This document shows, one piece after another, positions 43,062 to 52,426 of a DNA stretch of 64,000 nt. A program made the translations under genes and the position numbers. Origin of the DNA: Streptomyces sp. RPT161 (GTDB lineage Bacteria; Actinomycetota; Actinomycetes; Streptomycetales; Streptomycetaceae); NCBI RefSeq assembly GCF_027533845.1, contig NZ_JAPZVN010000002.1:1-64000 (forward strand), given 5' to 3'. Position 1 is the stretch's first letter. Each line of letters opens with the position of its first letter. The notes beneath the pieces are model-generated. The model ran no database searches and had not been told where the DNA came from. It saw only the letters and a list, made by a program, of their open reading frames with translations.

Positions 43062-43466
43062 TCAGCCGGGAGTGTTGATCATGGACGCCGCGGCGTAGAC
43101 CAGGTAGTCCCACAGCTGGCGCTCATACTCGGCGGCGAGCCCCAGCTCGTCCACGGCCGCCCGCATGTGGGCGAGCCAGGCGTCATGCGCGGCGCGATTG
43201 ACCTGGAACGGGACGTGCCGCATCCGCAGCCGGGGGTGGCCGCGGTTCTCGCTGTAGGTGCGGGGGCCGCCCCAGTACTGCATGAGGAACAGCGCGAGAC
43301 GCTCCTCCGCCGGGCCGAGGTCCTCCTCGGGGTACATCGGGCGCAGGATCGGGTCCTCCGCCACCCCCTGGTAGAAGCGGTGCACCAAGCGGCGGAAGGT
43401 CGGCTCACCGCCGACGGCCTCGAAGAACGTCTGTTGCTGTACCGTTCCGCGCGGGATCTCGGTCAC
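43062..43466 (-). CDS. Truncated haemoglobin, group II (trHbO type)
   Basis: The GTG at 43466 is chosen because AAGGAAGG precedes it at the right distance (the frame extends to ATG 43484). The 134-residue protein is a 2/2 globin: GEPTFRRLVHRFYQGVAEDP (B helix), the loop YWGGPRTYSE, the proximal His in RLRMRHVPF and the G8 Trp in AHDAWLAHM. The group II pattern is that of GlbO, which binds oxygen and reacts with nitric oxide or peroxides. It is divergent from the PCMT-like gene. Confidence 0.85.
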   Translation of the reverse strand: MTEIPRGTVQQQTFFEAVGGEPTFRRLVHRFYQGVAEDPILRPMYPEEDLGPAEERLALFLMQYWGGPRTYSENRGHPRLRMRHVPFQVNRAAHDAWLAHMRAAVDELGLAAEYERQLWDYLVYAAASMINTPG

Positions 43467-43572
43467 TGAAACCTTCCTTGCCATCGCTTTCCGAATCGCG
43501 GCGTCCCTCCATGGTCGCAGATGGCGCGGCGGACGACTTGGGTCGTAGGTCCACCGGTACCACAGTGGAAGC

Positions 43573-44712
43573 GTGGACTCGGACCGTTGGGCGCGTACCG
43601 CCGACCTGCTGCGGGCGCGGCTGGTACGGCGGATCATGGACGCCGGTACGCTGCGTGACCCGGCATGGCGCGCCGCGTTCGAGCGGGTGCCGCGGCATGT
43701 CTTCGTGCCGTACTACTACCGCCCGTACCCCGGCGGGCGGGGCTGGGACCGGCTGGCCGCGGACGATCCCGATCCGCGCCGCAGGGCACGCTGGCTCGCC
43801 GGGGCGTACGAGGACATACCGCTGGTCACCAGGGTCCGCGAGGGCGCACTGGTCTCCTCCAGCAGCCAACCGTCGCTGATGGCCGCGATGCTGGAGGCAC
43901 TGGAGATGCGGGAGGGGCAGACGGTACTGGAGATCGGTACCGGGACCGGGTACAACGCGGCGCTGCTCGCACACCGTCTCGGTGGCTCCGCCGTCACCAC
44001 CGTCGACCTCGACGAGGAGATCACCGACGCCGCCCGCGACCACCTGGCCGCCGTCGGATTCGCGCCGGGGCCTGGCGGACGCGGCAGGGTCACGGTGCTC
44101 ACCGGGGACGGCGCGCTGGGCTGCCACGAGCGGGCGCCTTTCGACCGGATCATGGCAACCTGCGAACTGGCCTCGGTGCCCGAGGCCTGGCTGCGGCAGT
44201 GCCGACCGGGCGGCATGGTGCTGGCACCGATCGCGGACGGGCTGGCCGCGCTGCGGGTCACCGACGCCACGCACGCCGAGGGGCGCTTCCTGAGCACTCC
44301 CGCGTACTTCGTCGCGCTGCGCGGCCCCGGCGCCCCGCCGCACCCGGCGCCCGCGCCGGTGCGGGGGGACGAGCGGGCGCGCGCCACCCATGTGCCGCCC
44401 GCGGTGCTGGACGACGACGCGTTCCGGTTCGTACTGGCGCTGGCGGCGGGGGAGTTGGAGATCAGCTGGGCCTTCGGCGGTCGAGGCGCGGCGATCACCG
44501 CACCGGACGGCTCCACGGTTCGCGCCCAGCGGGACGGCACCGTGCTGGTCGCCGGGCCGCGCGATCTGTGGGCGGTGGTCGAGGACAGCTACCGCCTCTG
44601 GCGGCGGGAGCGGTTCGCCCGGCGGGAGCGGTTCGGGGTGACGGTTTCCGGCTCGCGCCAGTGGGCGTGGCTTGACGCCCCCGACGGGCCGCACATCTGG
44701 CCGCTGAGGTAG
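43573..44712 (+). CDS. PCMT-like methyltransferase
   Basis: From GTG 43573 the 379-residue protein has the SAM-binding motif VLEIGTGTGYNAALLA (about 119-134), preceded by SSSSQPSLMAAMLEAL as in protein-L-isoaspartate O-methyltransferases, and CELASVPEAWLRQCRPGG further on. PCMT enzymes methylate isoaspartate in aged proteins. The long C-terminal half (about 230-379), with the pattern AFGGRGAAITAPDG, is not part of the basic enzyme and probably forms a beta domain specific to actinobacteria. The substrate is uncertain. Confidence 0.7.
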   Translation: MDSDRWARTADLLRARLVRRIMDAGTLRDPAWRAAFERVPRHVFVPYYYRPYPGGRGWDRLAADDPDPRRRARWLAGAYEDIPLVTRVREGALVSSSSQPSLMAAMLEALEMREGQTVLEIGTGTGYNAALLAHRLGGSAVTTVDLDEEITDAARDHLAAVGFAPGPGGRGRVTVLTGDGALGCHERAPFDRIMATCELASVPEAWLRQCRPGGMVLAPIADGLAALRVTDATHAEGRFLSTPAYFVALRGPGAPPHPAPAPVRGDERARATHVPPAVLDDDAFRFVLALAAGELEISWAFGGRGAAITAPDGSTVRAQRDGTVLVAGPRDLWAVVEDSYRLWRRERFARRERFGVTVSGSRQWAWLDAPDGPHIWPLR

Positions 44713-44732
44713 GGGCCGGGGGTGCGGCCCCT
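44711..44732. terminator. Hairpin between convergent genes
   Basis: AGGGGCC (44711-44717) and GGCCCCT (44726-44732) form a seven-pair stem overlapping the methyltransferase stop, seven bases before the end of the FHA gene on the other strand. Confidence 0.45.
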
Positions 44733-44738
44733 CAGGTG

Positions 44739-45668
44739 TCACCCCCTGCGCAGCGTGATCGTCGTCCAGGCTCCCACGTGCACCCGGTCGCCGTCCGCCA
44801 GGTCAACCGGCTGGTACGGGGTGATCGGGTCGGCGCCGCCGTTCAGCGTGGTGCCGTTGGTGGAGTTCTGGTCGACAACCGACCAGCCGCCGTCCGGTTT
44901 GCGGACCAGTACGGCGTGCTTGTGGGAGACGCCGGGGTCCTCCGGGGGACGGGACAGGTCGATGTCCGGCGCCTCGCCGGTGCTGTGCCTGCGGCGGCCT
45001 ATGGTGACCTGGGAGCTGGTCAGCGGAACGTACTGCTCCGGCGAGTAGGTGGGGAAGTACAGCCCCGTGCCGTCGGCTTCGCTGCGCGCCATCATCGCCG
45101 TGAAGTACTCGCGGTCAGCGGCCACGATCGCCGTCCAGGTGGCGGTCGTCGGATCCGCCGGTACGCCCTTTTGCCCCGGCAGCGCGGACTGCTCCTGCCG
45201 CACCGGCGGTTCGGGCGCCGCGGCGGCGGAACCACTGCCACCGCTCGGTGGCGACAGCAGGAAGTCGCCGTCGTCAGTGCCCTGTTCGACCTCGCCGGAG
45301 ATCGTGGCGTGCGGCGACAGCGGTTCCGCTGGCCGGTTCATCTGCGAGGGGCGGGAGCTGGTCCGCTCGTACGGCGGCGGGTAGTTGGGCTGGACGTACG
45401 ACGGCGGGGGCGGCGGCGGGAACGAGGAGGCGGTGTGGCTGAGGAAGTTGTAACGGCACTCCTCGCAGAACGCCGCCTGCCCCTCGCGCAGCGTGCCGCA
45501 GCTCGGACAGTGCTCGGCGGCCATCGTCGCGTCCGGGTCGGCCGGGGCGGTGCCGGCGGGGACGGGCGTGGGCACACCGGGACCGGCCGCAGGCGCGGAC
45601 ATGCGCAGCCCGCACACCTCGCACCAGTCGTCGCTCGGCGACTGGTGCCCGTTAGGACAGGTCGGCAT
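44739..45668 (-). CDS. FHA-domain protein with N-terminal zinc ribbons
   Basis: The 309-residue protein (ATG 45668) starts with CPNGHQSPSDDWCEVCG and CPSCGTLREGQAAFCEEC, two zinc-ribbon-like motifs, then a Pro-rich linker (about 75-160) and a C-terminal FHA domain (about 210-305: VTIGRRR, SHKHAVL, VVDQNSTNGTTLNG). FHA domains bind phosphothreonine. In this operon with a PknG-like kinase and a PP2C phosphatase it is the natural phospho-reader, like GarA in mycobacteria, although GarA is a smaller protein. It is the last gene of the operon. Confidence 0.85.
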   Translation of the reverse strand: MPTCPNGHQSPSDDWCEVCGLRMSAPAAGPGVPTPVPAGTAPADPDATMAAEHCPSCGTLREGQAAFCEECRYNFLSHTASSFPPPPPPSYVQPNYPPPYERTSSRPSQMNRPAEPLSPHATISGEVEQGTDDGDFLLSPPSGGSGSAAAAPEPPVRQEQSALPGQKGVPADPTTATWTAIVAADREYFTAMMARSEADGTGLYFPTYSPEQYVPLTSSQVTIGRRRHSTGEAPDIDLSRPPEDPGVSHKHAVLVRKPDGGWSVVDQNSTNGTTLNGGADPITPYQPVDLADGDRVHVGAWTTITLRRG

Positions 45669-45712
45669 GTGGTCGAGTCCCCCTCCCATCGCACCCAAGT
45701 GTGCCCAGGTGC

Positions 45713-47038
45713 CTACTTCTTCACTCGAACGGTCTTTGTGGAACGCGTCTCCAACGTCATCTCGTCGGCGTCCGCGACCTTCTGCTTCAGCCGCACAGTA
45801 CCCGTCGCCACGTCGACCACGTCCACCACCTTGGCCAGCAGCTTCGCGGTGTCCTCATTGCCGGATTCCGCGGCCAGTTGTACCGCACGCCCGAGTTTGG
45901 AGGTGGCCGTGTCGAGATCACCCGCCTTGCGTGCTTCCAGGCCCTGTTGGATCACCTGGGCCAGTTCGGCCTGGCCGGTGTAGTGCGCCACCTGCGCGTT
46001 GATCTTGGTGGAGGCGGCCATGTCGTCGGTCCACACCGCGCGCACCAGGCCCTGGCTCAGCACCTCCGGGGCGCCGCCGTCCGCGGACGGCAGGACCAGG
46101 GACACCCGCGCCGCCAGCATCTCCTGGCCGACCCCGGCGGCCGGCACCTCCACACAGACGTGGTAGTCGCGCGACTCGTCCCCCCAGGAACCGGTCGGAT
46201 AGTCCCCGGCCCGCGGCCCCGCCTCGACCCGGCGGTCGGTCAACTCCTCCACCGTGGGCGCCACCTGCTTCACGTACTTGATCCGGGTGCCCTGCGGAGT
46301 CCACAGGCGCAGGCTGACGTCCGCGACCTCCTTGCCCATCGCGGTCTCCATCATCTGCCGGAAGTCCGCTTCGAGACCGGACGGATCGGCCACGATGTCG
46401 GCGCTGCCGAGCAGCGCCGAGGCGATCCCGGTGACCTCCTTGACCTCCCAGTCGGTGCCGACACCACGGCAGTCACAGGTGAAGCGCCCGGCGCAGCCGT
46501 CCAGTGCGGCCCGCAACTCCTCCGGCGTCTCATGCTCGTTGCGGCCGTCGGTCAGCAGGATGCCGTGGCGTATCGCCACATCGGCCGAGGAGAGCAGCCG
46601 GTCGGCGAGCCGTAGCCAGGTGCCGATCGCGGTGCCGCCGCTGGGCTTGAGCTTGCGCAGCGCCTGCTTGGCCTGCTCGCGGGTGGCCGGATCGGCGATC
46701 GCCGTACGCCCGTTGCCGGGGTAGACCTCCTCGGCCTTGTGGGTGCCCGCGACCACCGCGAACGCCACACCGTCGCGGATCGTGTCGATCGCGGCGGCCG
46801 TGGCCTCCCGGGCGTTGCGCATCTTGGTCGGCGGGTAGTCCATCGACCCCGAGCAGTCCACCATGATCACCACGGCGGCGCTGGAAGCGCCGGCTCCAGG
46901 GCGGCCGCCGGTGGTGCCGCCGCCGGTGGACGTCACCGTCACGATCGCGTTGACCTCACCGGCGCCTTCCGGCAGGTATTCGTTCTGGTAGACCTCGGCG
47001 GTGAACTGCGGGACATGCGACTTCGAAAAGTTGGCCAT
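45713..47038 (-). CDS. VWA-domain protein of the kinase operon
   Basis: The 441-residue protein (ATG 47038, AAGGAG upstream) has a VWA domain at about 50-215 with the MIDAS motif DCSGSMDYPP, a Thr in SGGTAIGTWL and LLTDGRNEH. It then carries a beta-rich part and a helical C terminus (AVQLAAESGNEDTAKLLAKV). There is no signal peptide, so it is cytoplasmic. VWA domains mediate metal-dependent protein binding. In this operon it may be a scaffold or substrate of the kinase. Many Thr residues follow the N terminus, where such substrates are often phosphorylated. Confidence 0.8.
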   Translation of the reverse strand: MANFSKSHVPQFTAEVYQNEYLPEGAGEVNAIVTVTSTGGGTTGGRPGAGASSAAVVIMVDCSGSMDYPPTKMRNAREATAAAIDTIRDGVAFAVVAGTHKAEEVYPGNGRTAIADPATREQAKQALRKLKPSGGTAIGTWLRLADRLLSSADVAIRHGILLTDGRNEHETPEELRAALDGCAGRFTCDCRGVGTDWEVKEVTGIASALLGSADIVADPSGLEADFRQMMETAMGKEVADVSLRLWTPQGTRIKYVKQVAPTVEELTDRRVEAGPRAGDYPTGSWGDESRDYHVCVEVPAAGVGQEMLAARVSLVLPSADGGAPEVLSQGLVRAVWTDDMAASTKINAQVAHYTGQAELAQVIQQGLEARKAGDLDTATSKLGRAVQLAAESGNEDTAKLLAKVVDVVDVATGTVRLKQKVADADEMTLETRSTKTVRVKK

Positions 47039-47118
47039 CGACGGGCTCCTTGACCCTTTTTGTCAGCAAGTGGCGCCTCGGAGTGCGGCGTTGTGCGGAA
47101 GTGGGGCTCATCCCGCGG

Positions 47119-48417
47119 TCAGCCGGGTTGCGGCGTGGGGAACGGCAGTACCGCGACCGTGATGTTGTCGTGGCCGCCGCCGTCGAGCGCCACCCCGACC
47201 AGGGTCTGCGCGCAGCGCAGCGGATGGTCGCGTGCGTCGGCCGGTACGACGGCGGCCAACTCGGCGGCGGACTCCGCGTAGTTCCACAGCCCGTCGGTGC
47301 ACACCACCACCACGCCCGGCCGGTCGGGCTGGAACGAGGCGGTGTGCGGGTCGAGTTCCACCGCGTCCGCGCCGAGCCAGCCGGTGATCGCGTGCGCCCT
47401 GACATCCGCGTACGCCTCGGCCTCGGACATCAGACCGGCCTCGACCATCCGGGCCGCCCAGGAGTCGTCCTCGGTGAGCCGGGCGGGCCGCTCGCCTGTG
47501 CGGTCGTCCGGGATCCAGTACGCCCGGCTGTCGCCGATCCAGCCGACGGTGAGCAGATCACCGGTGGTGACGGCGCTCACGCAGGTACACGCGGGGGCGT
47601 TCGCCGCCGGGTCCGGATCATGGTCGTCGGCGAGGGCGTTGACCGACTCGGCCGCGGTGAGCAGCGCCTCGTGCATCGCCTCCCGTGGCGCCGCACCGCC
47701 CGTCAGCGAGACACGCAGCGAGGCGTTGGCCGCCCGGGCCGCGGCGGCCGACGCCTCGTCCGGGCGGGCCGCGGACGACACCCCGTCGCAGACCACCGCG
47801 ACCACCGCGGAGCCGCCGTCCGGCAGGGCGACCGCGGAGAGCGCGAAGGCGTCCTCGTTGCGGTGGTGCCGCAGCCCGCGGTCGGTCACCGCGGCGACCC
47901 CGGGCAACTCCTGCTCCATGTGGTCGCGTTCGCGCGGCTGCGCGTGCCCGCAGTGCTCGCAGTAGCCGTCGGGGTCAACGCTGCCGGTGCCGCAGGCCAC
48001 GCACATCCGTGCCGGGGATCCCCCGTCGGCCAGCAGCACCTCGCGCGGATCGGTGGCTCCCGCCCGCGGCACCACGCCCGGTGCCGAGTGGTCCGGTCGC
48101 GGCGCCCGGTCCGGGGCGGCGGCGGGCGCGGACCGCTCGGGCGGCGCGAGTCCGTAGTCACCGGGCGCCGCGTCCGACTCCTGGCGGGGTGGCGGCGGGC
48201 CGTACCCCGTCGCCGGGCCGTGCGGGCCGCGGGTGGCCGTCTCGGCGGCCGGTTCCCCGCTGCGGGGTGCGACGAGGCCGCCGTCGGTGTCGGAGGGCGG
48301 CTCCCAGGGCTTGCGGGCGACCGCCGCGGCGGCGAGGTTCGTACCGCAGTTGCCGCAGAACTTGTCCTCGGGCTCAAGCCGTTCGGCACAGGACGGGCAG
48401 ACGGTCAGTTGCGGCAT
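47119..48417 (-). CDS. PP2C-type Ser/Thr phosphatase with zinc ribbons
   Basis: The 432-residue protein opens with CPSCAERLEPEDKFCGNCG, has a Pro-rich linker, a second ribbon (CVACGTGSVDPDGYCEHCG, about 138-156) and a PP2C domain at about 175-430: GLRHHRNEDAFAL, VVCDGVSSAA, WIGDSRAYW and GGHDNITV are the metal-binding motifs. It is expected to remove phosphates placed by the kinase next door. The first gene of this pair (kinase) ends three bases before it starts, so they are made together. Confidence 0.88.
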   Translation of the reverse strand: MPQLTVCPSCAERLEPEDKFCGNCGTNLAAAAVARKPWEPPSDTDGGLVAPRSGEPAAETATRGPHGPATGYGPPPPRQESDAAPGDYGLAPPERSAPAAAPDRAPRPDHSAPGVVPRAGATDPREVLLADGGSPARMCVACGTGSVDPDGYCEHCGHAQPRERDHMEQELPGVAAVTDRGLRHHRNEDAFALSAVALPDGGSAVVAVVCDGVSSAARPDEASAAAARAANASLRVSLTGGAAPREAMHEALLTAAESVNALADDHDPDPAANAPACTCVSAVTTGDLLTVGWIGDSRAYWIPDDRTGERPARLTEDDSWAARMVEAGLMSEAEAYADVRAHAITGWLGADAVELDPHTASFQPDRPGVVVVCTDGLWNYAESAAELAAVVPADARDHPLRCAQTLVGVALDGGGHDNITVAVLPFPTPQPG

Positions 48418-48420
48418 TGG

Positions 48421-51072
48421 CTACACCCACGTCCGGGGGCGGAAGCGGTTGGCCCGCTCCACCAGTTCGATCCTTTCCTCGCCGCGCTGGGCGAGCCGGG
48501 CCAGGACGCGGTACGAGCGCTCAAGTCCGAAGCGCAGCTCCCGTTCCTCAACGGCGTTGCCCAGCAGGGCGACCTGCACCGTACCGCTCGGGGTGCCGTG
48601 TCGGCCCGCCAACACCCAGTCGAGGGCGCTGCCCAGCACCTCGGTTGCCAGCTCCTCGCGGCGGACAGCGTCCAGCCCCAACGCGCCCAGTTTCTCCACC
48701 TGCCCGGAGGCCGCGGTCAGGTCGTCGAACAGCGGGTCCTGGGCGGGACGGGCGCGCAGCCGGGCGCGCACGGCGGCCACCTGGGCCGCGGTGTAGTGGA
48801 TCGAGGACTCCGGGATCGACTCCAGGGCGCGCACCGCGGCGGTCCGGTCGCCGGACGCCAGCCGCACCCGGGCAAGGCCGAACGCCGCGCTGACGTAAGC
48901 CTGGTCGGTGGACCACACCAGCCCGTAGTACTCGGCGGCGTTGTCCAACTGGCCCAACACCTCGGCGCAGATGCCGAGCGCCAGCTTGGGCGCGCACTCG
49001 CCGGGGAACGCGTCGTAGATCGCGTCGAAGGCGAGCGCCGCGGTCTCGTGGTCGCTCTCGGTGAGCGCCCACAGCCCGCGGTACCAGACCACCCGCCAGT
49101 CATCGGGGTGCTGCTCCTCCAACGCGGTCAGGGCGCGGGCGGCGTTCTCCCGGTCGCCCATCTCCAGCCGGGCGCGCAGTTCGCGCAGCCGCTTCTCCAC
49201 CGAGTCGGTGGGCGCCGCGGCCAGTGCCGCGATCAGCTCGGCGGGCGCCGCCGCCAGCAGGCCGGCCAGGAAACCGGCGTTGGGGTCGCCCGGATCCACC
49301 AGCGGCACCGGCAGCGCCAGGGCTGCGGCGTGCCCGTCCAGCGGCGCGGTGACGGCGGGGGTGGAGGTGACGCTTCCGCCGCCCACGTTGACCATGTGCG
49401 GGCCGTCGGGCCCGAAGGCCTCCGGCGTGGCCGGACCTGGCAGTCGGCCGGCCGGCTGTGCGGCGGTGCCGGTTCCGGCGGGTAGGGAGGCAGCGCCCGG
49501 GGAAGCCGCCGCCCGCTGCCCCGGCACCGCCAGCGGCTGCCCGCCGCCCGCCGCTGCCGTACCCCCGCGGACCTGGCGGGGCAGCCGCAGCAGGCCGGTC
49601 CCTGCGGCGGGCGGCGTGCGCGCGCCCAGCGTCGACACCTCGCCCTCGCGCGGCGCCACCAACTCGGTGTCCACCACCCGTAGTTCGGTTCCGAACAGGG
49701 TGGACAGCGCCGGGCGCGGCCGCCCCGTGCGCAGCGCCACGACCTCCCGCAGCACACCGGTGAGCTGTTCGCCCATCTCGTCCGCCGAGGCGAACCGCCG
49801 CCCGGGATCGGGATCGGTGGCGCGTACCAGCAACCGGTAGAAGGACTCGTACTTGGAGAAGACCTCGATGTGCTCGGGATCGGGCAGGCTGTCCGCGAAG
49901 ACGTTGGTGTAGCCCTGGAAGTCGAAGGTGAGCACGGCGAGGGTACGGGCGACGGTGTAGAGGTCGGAGGCGACGGACGGACCGACCTCGGCGACCTCCG
50001 GCGCCTGGTAGCCGATGGTGCCGTAGATCGGGCTGTCCGCGTCGTCCATCCGGCGGACCGCGCCCATGTCGATCAGCTTGAGCCGGTCCTCCTGCTGGAT
50101 GGCGTTGTCCACCTTGAAGTCGCAGTACAGCAGGTTGCGGCTGTGCAGATGGCCGAGCGCCTCAAGTGCCTCGATGCCGTAGGCGATCGCCTGCTCCACC
50201 GGTAGCGGCTCACGTCGGCCGTCCGCGGTCCGGCGGTCGTTGGCGATCTCCTTCAGCGACTTGCCGCCGACGTACTCCATGACGATGTAGCCGTCGAGGG
50301 TGCCGGTGCGCTGGTCGAGGTGTTCCACGAAGTTGTAGATGCGCACGATGTTGGGGTGCTCGATCTCGGCCAGGAACCGCCGTTCGGAGACCGCCGCCGC
50401 CAGCGCGTCCTCGTCCCCGGTGTCCAACAGGCCCTTGAGCACCACCCAGCGGTCGCTCACCGCCCGGTCGACCGCCAGATAGATCCAGCCCAGTCCGCCG
50501 TGCGCGAGGCAGCCGACCACCTCGTACTGCCCGTGCACCACATCACCGGCGCGCAGCTTGGGGGTGAACGAGTACGGGTTGCCGCACTTGGTGCAGAATC
50601 CCTCGGTGCGGCCCGGCCGGTCGCCGCGCGAACGGCCCACCTGTGCCTCGCACTTGCTGCAGTACCGCTTGCGCTCCGGAACCTCCGGGTTGGTCAGCAC
50701 CGCGGTACGCGGGTCGGGCCGCGGGATCGTCGGTACCGACACCAGCCCCGCGCCCAGCTTGCCGCGCGCCGAACCGCTGCTTCCGGACCGCGAACTGCGC
50801 ACCGACACCGAACGCCCCGAGGTGGCGCCGGACAACCGCCCGGACACCGAACGCCGGGAGGAACGCGACGAGGTGGAACCCGAGGTGCGCGAGGAGGACG
50901 CTGAGGAACCGCTTCCGCTACTGCTCCGGGCGGACGGCACGGAGGGCGCGGAGCCTCCGGTTCCGCCGTTGCCCGTGGTGGCCGCCGGGGCCAGTCCGCA
51001 GGTGTCGCAGTACAGTTCGCCGCCGCCGACGTCCTCCAACGTCCCGGCGCAGCCCGGCCGTCCACACTTCAT
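48421..51072 (-). CDS. pknG: PknG-like soluble Ser/Thr kinase
   Basis: The ATG at 51072 has GGAGGAG upstream and overlaps the preceding stop (ATGA). The 883-residue protein has a short zinc finger (about 3-26), a Ser-rich linker of about 80 residues, a rubredoxin-like CSKCEAQVG/CTKCGNPY module (about 134-165), a kinase domain (about 175-440; YCDFKVDN as catalytic loop, DMGA for DFG, YGTIGYQAPE) and a C-terminal helical repeat (TPR) region (about 650-870). This is the order of mycobacterial PknG. The extra N-terminal zinc finger and Ser linker are not in PknG and may be regulatory phosphorylation sites. PknG responds to amino acids through GlnX and GlnH, whose genes are upstream here. Confidence 0.85.
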   Translation of the reverse strand: MKCGRPGCAGTLEDVGGGELYCDTCGLAPAATTGNGGTGGSAPSVPSARSSSGSGSSASSSRTSGSTSSRSSRRSVSGRLSGATSGRSVSVRSSRSGSSGSARGKLGAGLVSVPTIPRPDPRTAVLTNPEVPERKRYCSKCEAQVGRSRGDRPGRTEGFCTKCGNPYSFTPKLRAGDVVHGQYEVVGCLAHGGLGWIYLAVDRAVSDRWVVLKGLLDTGDEDALAAAVSERRFLAEIEHPNIVRIYNFVEHLDQRTGTLDGYIVMEYVGGKSLKEIANDRRTADGRREPLPVEQAIAYGIEALEALGHLHSRNLLYCDFKVDNAIQQEDRLKLIDMGAVRRMDDADSPIYGTIGYQAPEVAEVGPSVASDLYTVARTLAVLTFDFQGYTNVFADSLPDPEHIEVFSKYESFYRLLVRATDPDPGRRFASADEMGEQLTGVLREVVALRTGRPRPALSTLFGTELRVVDTELVAPREGEVSTLGARTPPAAGTGLLRLPRQVRGGTAAAGGGQPLAVPGQRAAASPGAASLPAGTGTAAQPAGRLPGPATPEAFGPDGPHMVNVGGGSVTSTPAVTAPLDGHAAALALPVPLVDPGDPNAGFLAGLLAAAPAELIAALAAAPTDSVEKRLRELRARLEMGDRENAARALTALEEQHPDDWRVVWYRGLWALTESDHETAALAFDAIYDAFPGECAPKLALGICAEVLGQLDNAAEYYGLVWSTDQAYVSAAFGLARVRLASGDRTAAVRALESIPESSIHYTAAQVAAVRARLRARPAQDPLFDDLTAASGQVEKLGALGLDAVRREELATEVLGSALDWVLAGRHGTPSGTVQVALLGNAVEERELRFGLERSYRVLARLAQRGEERIELVERANRFRPRTWV

Positions 51073-52379
51073 CGGGTCTCTCCTCCACGGTCCGCCGGAC
51101 CGCCTTGTCCTCCGGGCACCAGCACTTCCGTGACCGCCTGTTGGTAGCGCCGCACCGCGTGCTCCGCCGCCCGCAGATCGCACGGCGCGCTCCACAGCAG
51201 CCGCCGTGCCTGGTCGTACCGCTCCACGAGCAGCGGATCCTCCGCCACTCGATGCCGCGCCGCCTTCGCCTTGTACGCGTCCAACCGGCCGCGCAGCTCG
51301 GCCCGGACCGCCAGCGGCGCGGTCACCGCGGTCAACGAGGCGCGAGCCCGGTCGAGTTCTTCGTCCGCCCGCTGTTCCAGGTCGTCCAGCAGGGGTGACA
51401 GCAGATGCCAGCGGGCCGCCCGGTGGTGCTCGGCGGCGGCGGCCAACTGCTCACGCAGCGCGGCGGCCGGGCCGTTGACCGCCGGGACCTCGGACGCGGC
51501 GATCTTCGCCAGCACCTCGCCACGCGCGGCGCGCGCCTCGGCGAGGGTACGGTCGGCGCGCGAGAGCACGTCCCGCAGCCGCAGCAGCCGGTCCTCCGCG
51601 TCGTCCCGAACGTGCAGCACCGCCTCGACCTCGCGGCGGATGTCCTCCAGCTCGCGCTCGGCACGTTCATAACGGCTCGTGTCCGGGCGGCCGTTGGCCG
51701 GACGGCCCCTGGGCGGCAGCCAGAAGGCGAGCGGATCGGCCACCACCTCGGCGCGCAGCGCGGCCAGATCGGTGAGCAGCCGCTCCAGGTCGTCCCCGGC
51801 CGGGTGCTCGCCGGGCGTCACACCGACCGAGCGGGCCAGCGACCGTACCCGCTGGGCCTCGGCGGAGAGCAGGTCGATACGGGCGGGCAGCGCCGACCAG
51901 ACCGCGTCCGAGGCCGAGACCACCTCGATGACCTGCTGGTACCAGCCGTTCATCCGCTCCACGAGCTGTTCCAGGCTGATCTGCTCGCTCAGCCGGGCCG
52001 GGCCGGTCAGCGGGCGGGCCAGATCCGGCAGCGCGCCGCCGGACACCGTGACCCCGGAGCCGCGCAGCAGATCGGTCAGTTCGGCCAGATCGCCGGGGGA
52101 CGGCCAGCGGCGTCTGCCGCGCAGCTCACGGGCGGTGTCGAGCGCGGTGCCGTACGCGTCGAAGTGCGCCCACAGCAGCGGGATGGCGGGTTCGGCCGTG
52201 GCCCACCGTTCCTTCGTCTCCCCGGTCAGCTCGGCCCCCTCAAGCAGCCTGCGGCCCGCATGGTCCTGGAGCGCGAGCAGCGAGGACTCGATGGCCTCGT
52301 ACTCCGAGCTGAGCCGCGCGAGCGCGCGGTCCACCTCCTCCCGGCTCATCACCGGACCACTAGGACCCGCTGCGGCCAT
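51069..52379 (-). CDS. Coiled-coil protein of the kinase operon
   Basis: No named family is recognised. The 436-residue protein (ATG 52379, AAGAGGGGAG upstream) is almost entirely helix, with strongly heptad-like stretches (for example YERAERELEDIRREVEAVLH) and many Glu and Arg residues. No membrane segment is visible. It overlaps the kinase start by four bases. As it lies between GlnH and PknG genes it may link the membrane sensor to the kinase or be its substrate; this is only inference from position. Confidence 0.7.
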   Translation of the reverse strand: MAAAGPSGPVMSREEVDRALARLSSEYEAIESSLLALQDHAGRRLLEGAELTGETKERWATAEPAIPLLWAHFDAYGTALDTARELRGRRRWPSPGDLAELTDLLRGSGVTVSGGALPDLARPLTGPARLSEQISLEQLVERMNGWYQQVIEVVSASDAVWSALPARIDLLSAEAQRVRSLARSVGVTPGEHPAGDDLERLLTDLAALRAEVVADPLAFWLPPRGRPANGRPDTSRYERAERELEDIRREVEAVLHVRDDAEDRLLRLRDVLSRADRTLAEARAARGEVLAKIAASEVPAVNGPAAALREQLAAAAEHHRAARWHLLSPLLDDLEQRADEELDRARASLTAVTAPLAVRAELRGRLDAYKAKAARHRVAEDPLLVERYDQARRLLWSAPCDLRAAEHAVRRYQQAVTEVLVPGGQGGPADRGGETR

Positions 52380-52426
52380 CGAACTCCCCTCTTGTCCTCG
52401 TCATCCGTACCGCTGTCATGATCGCC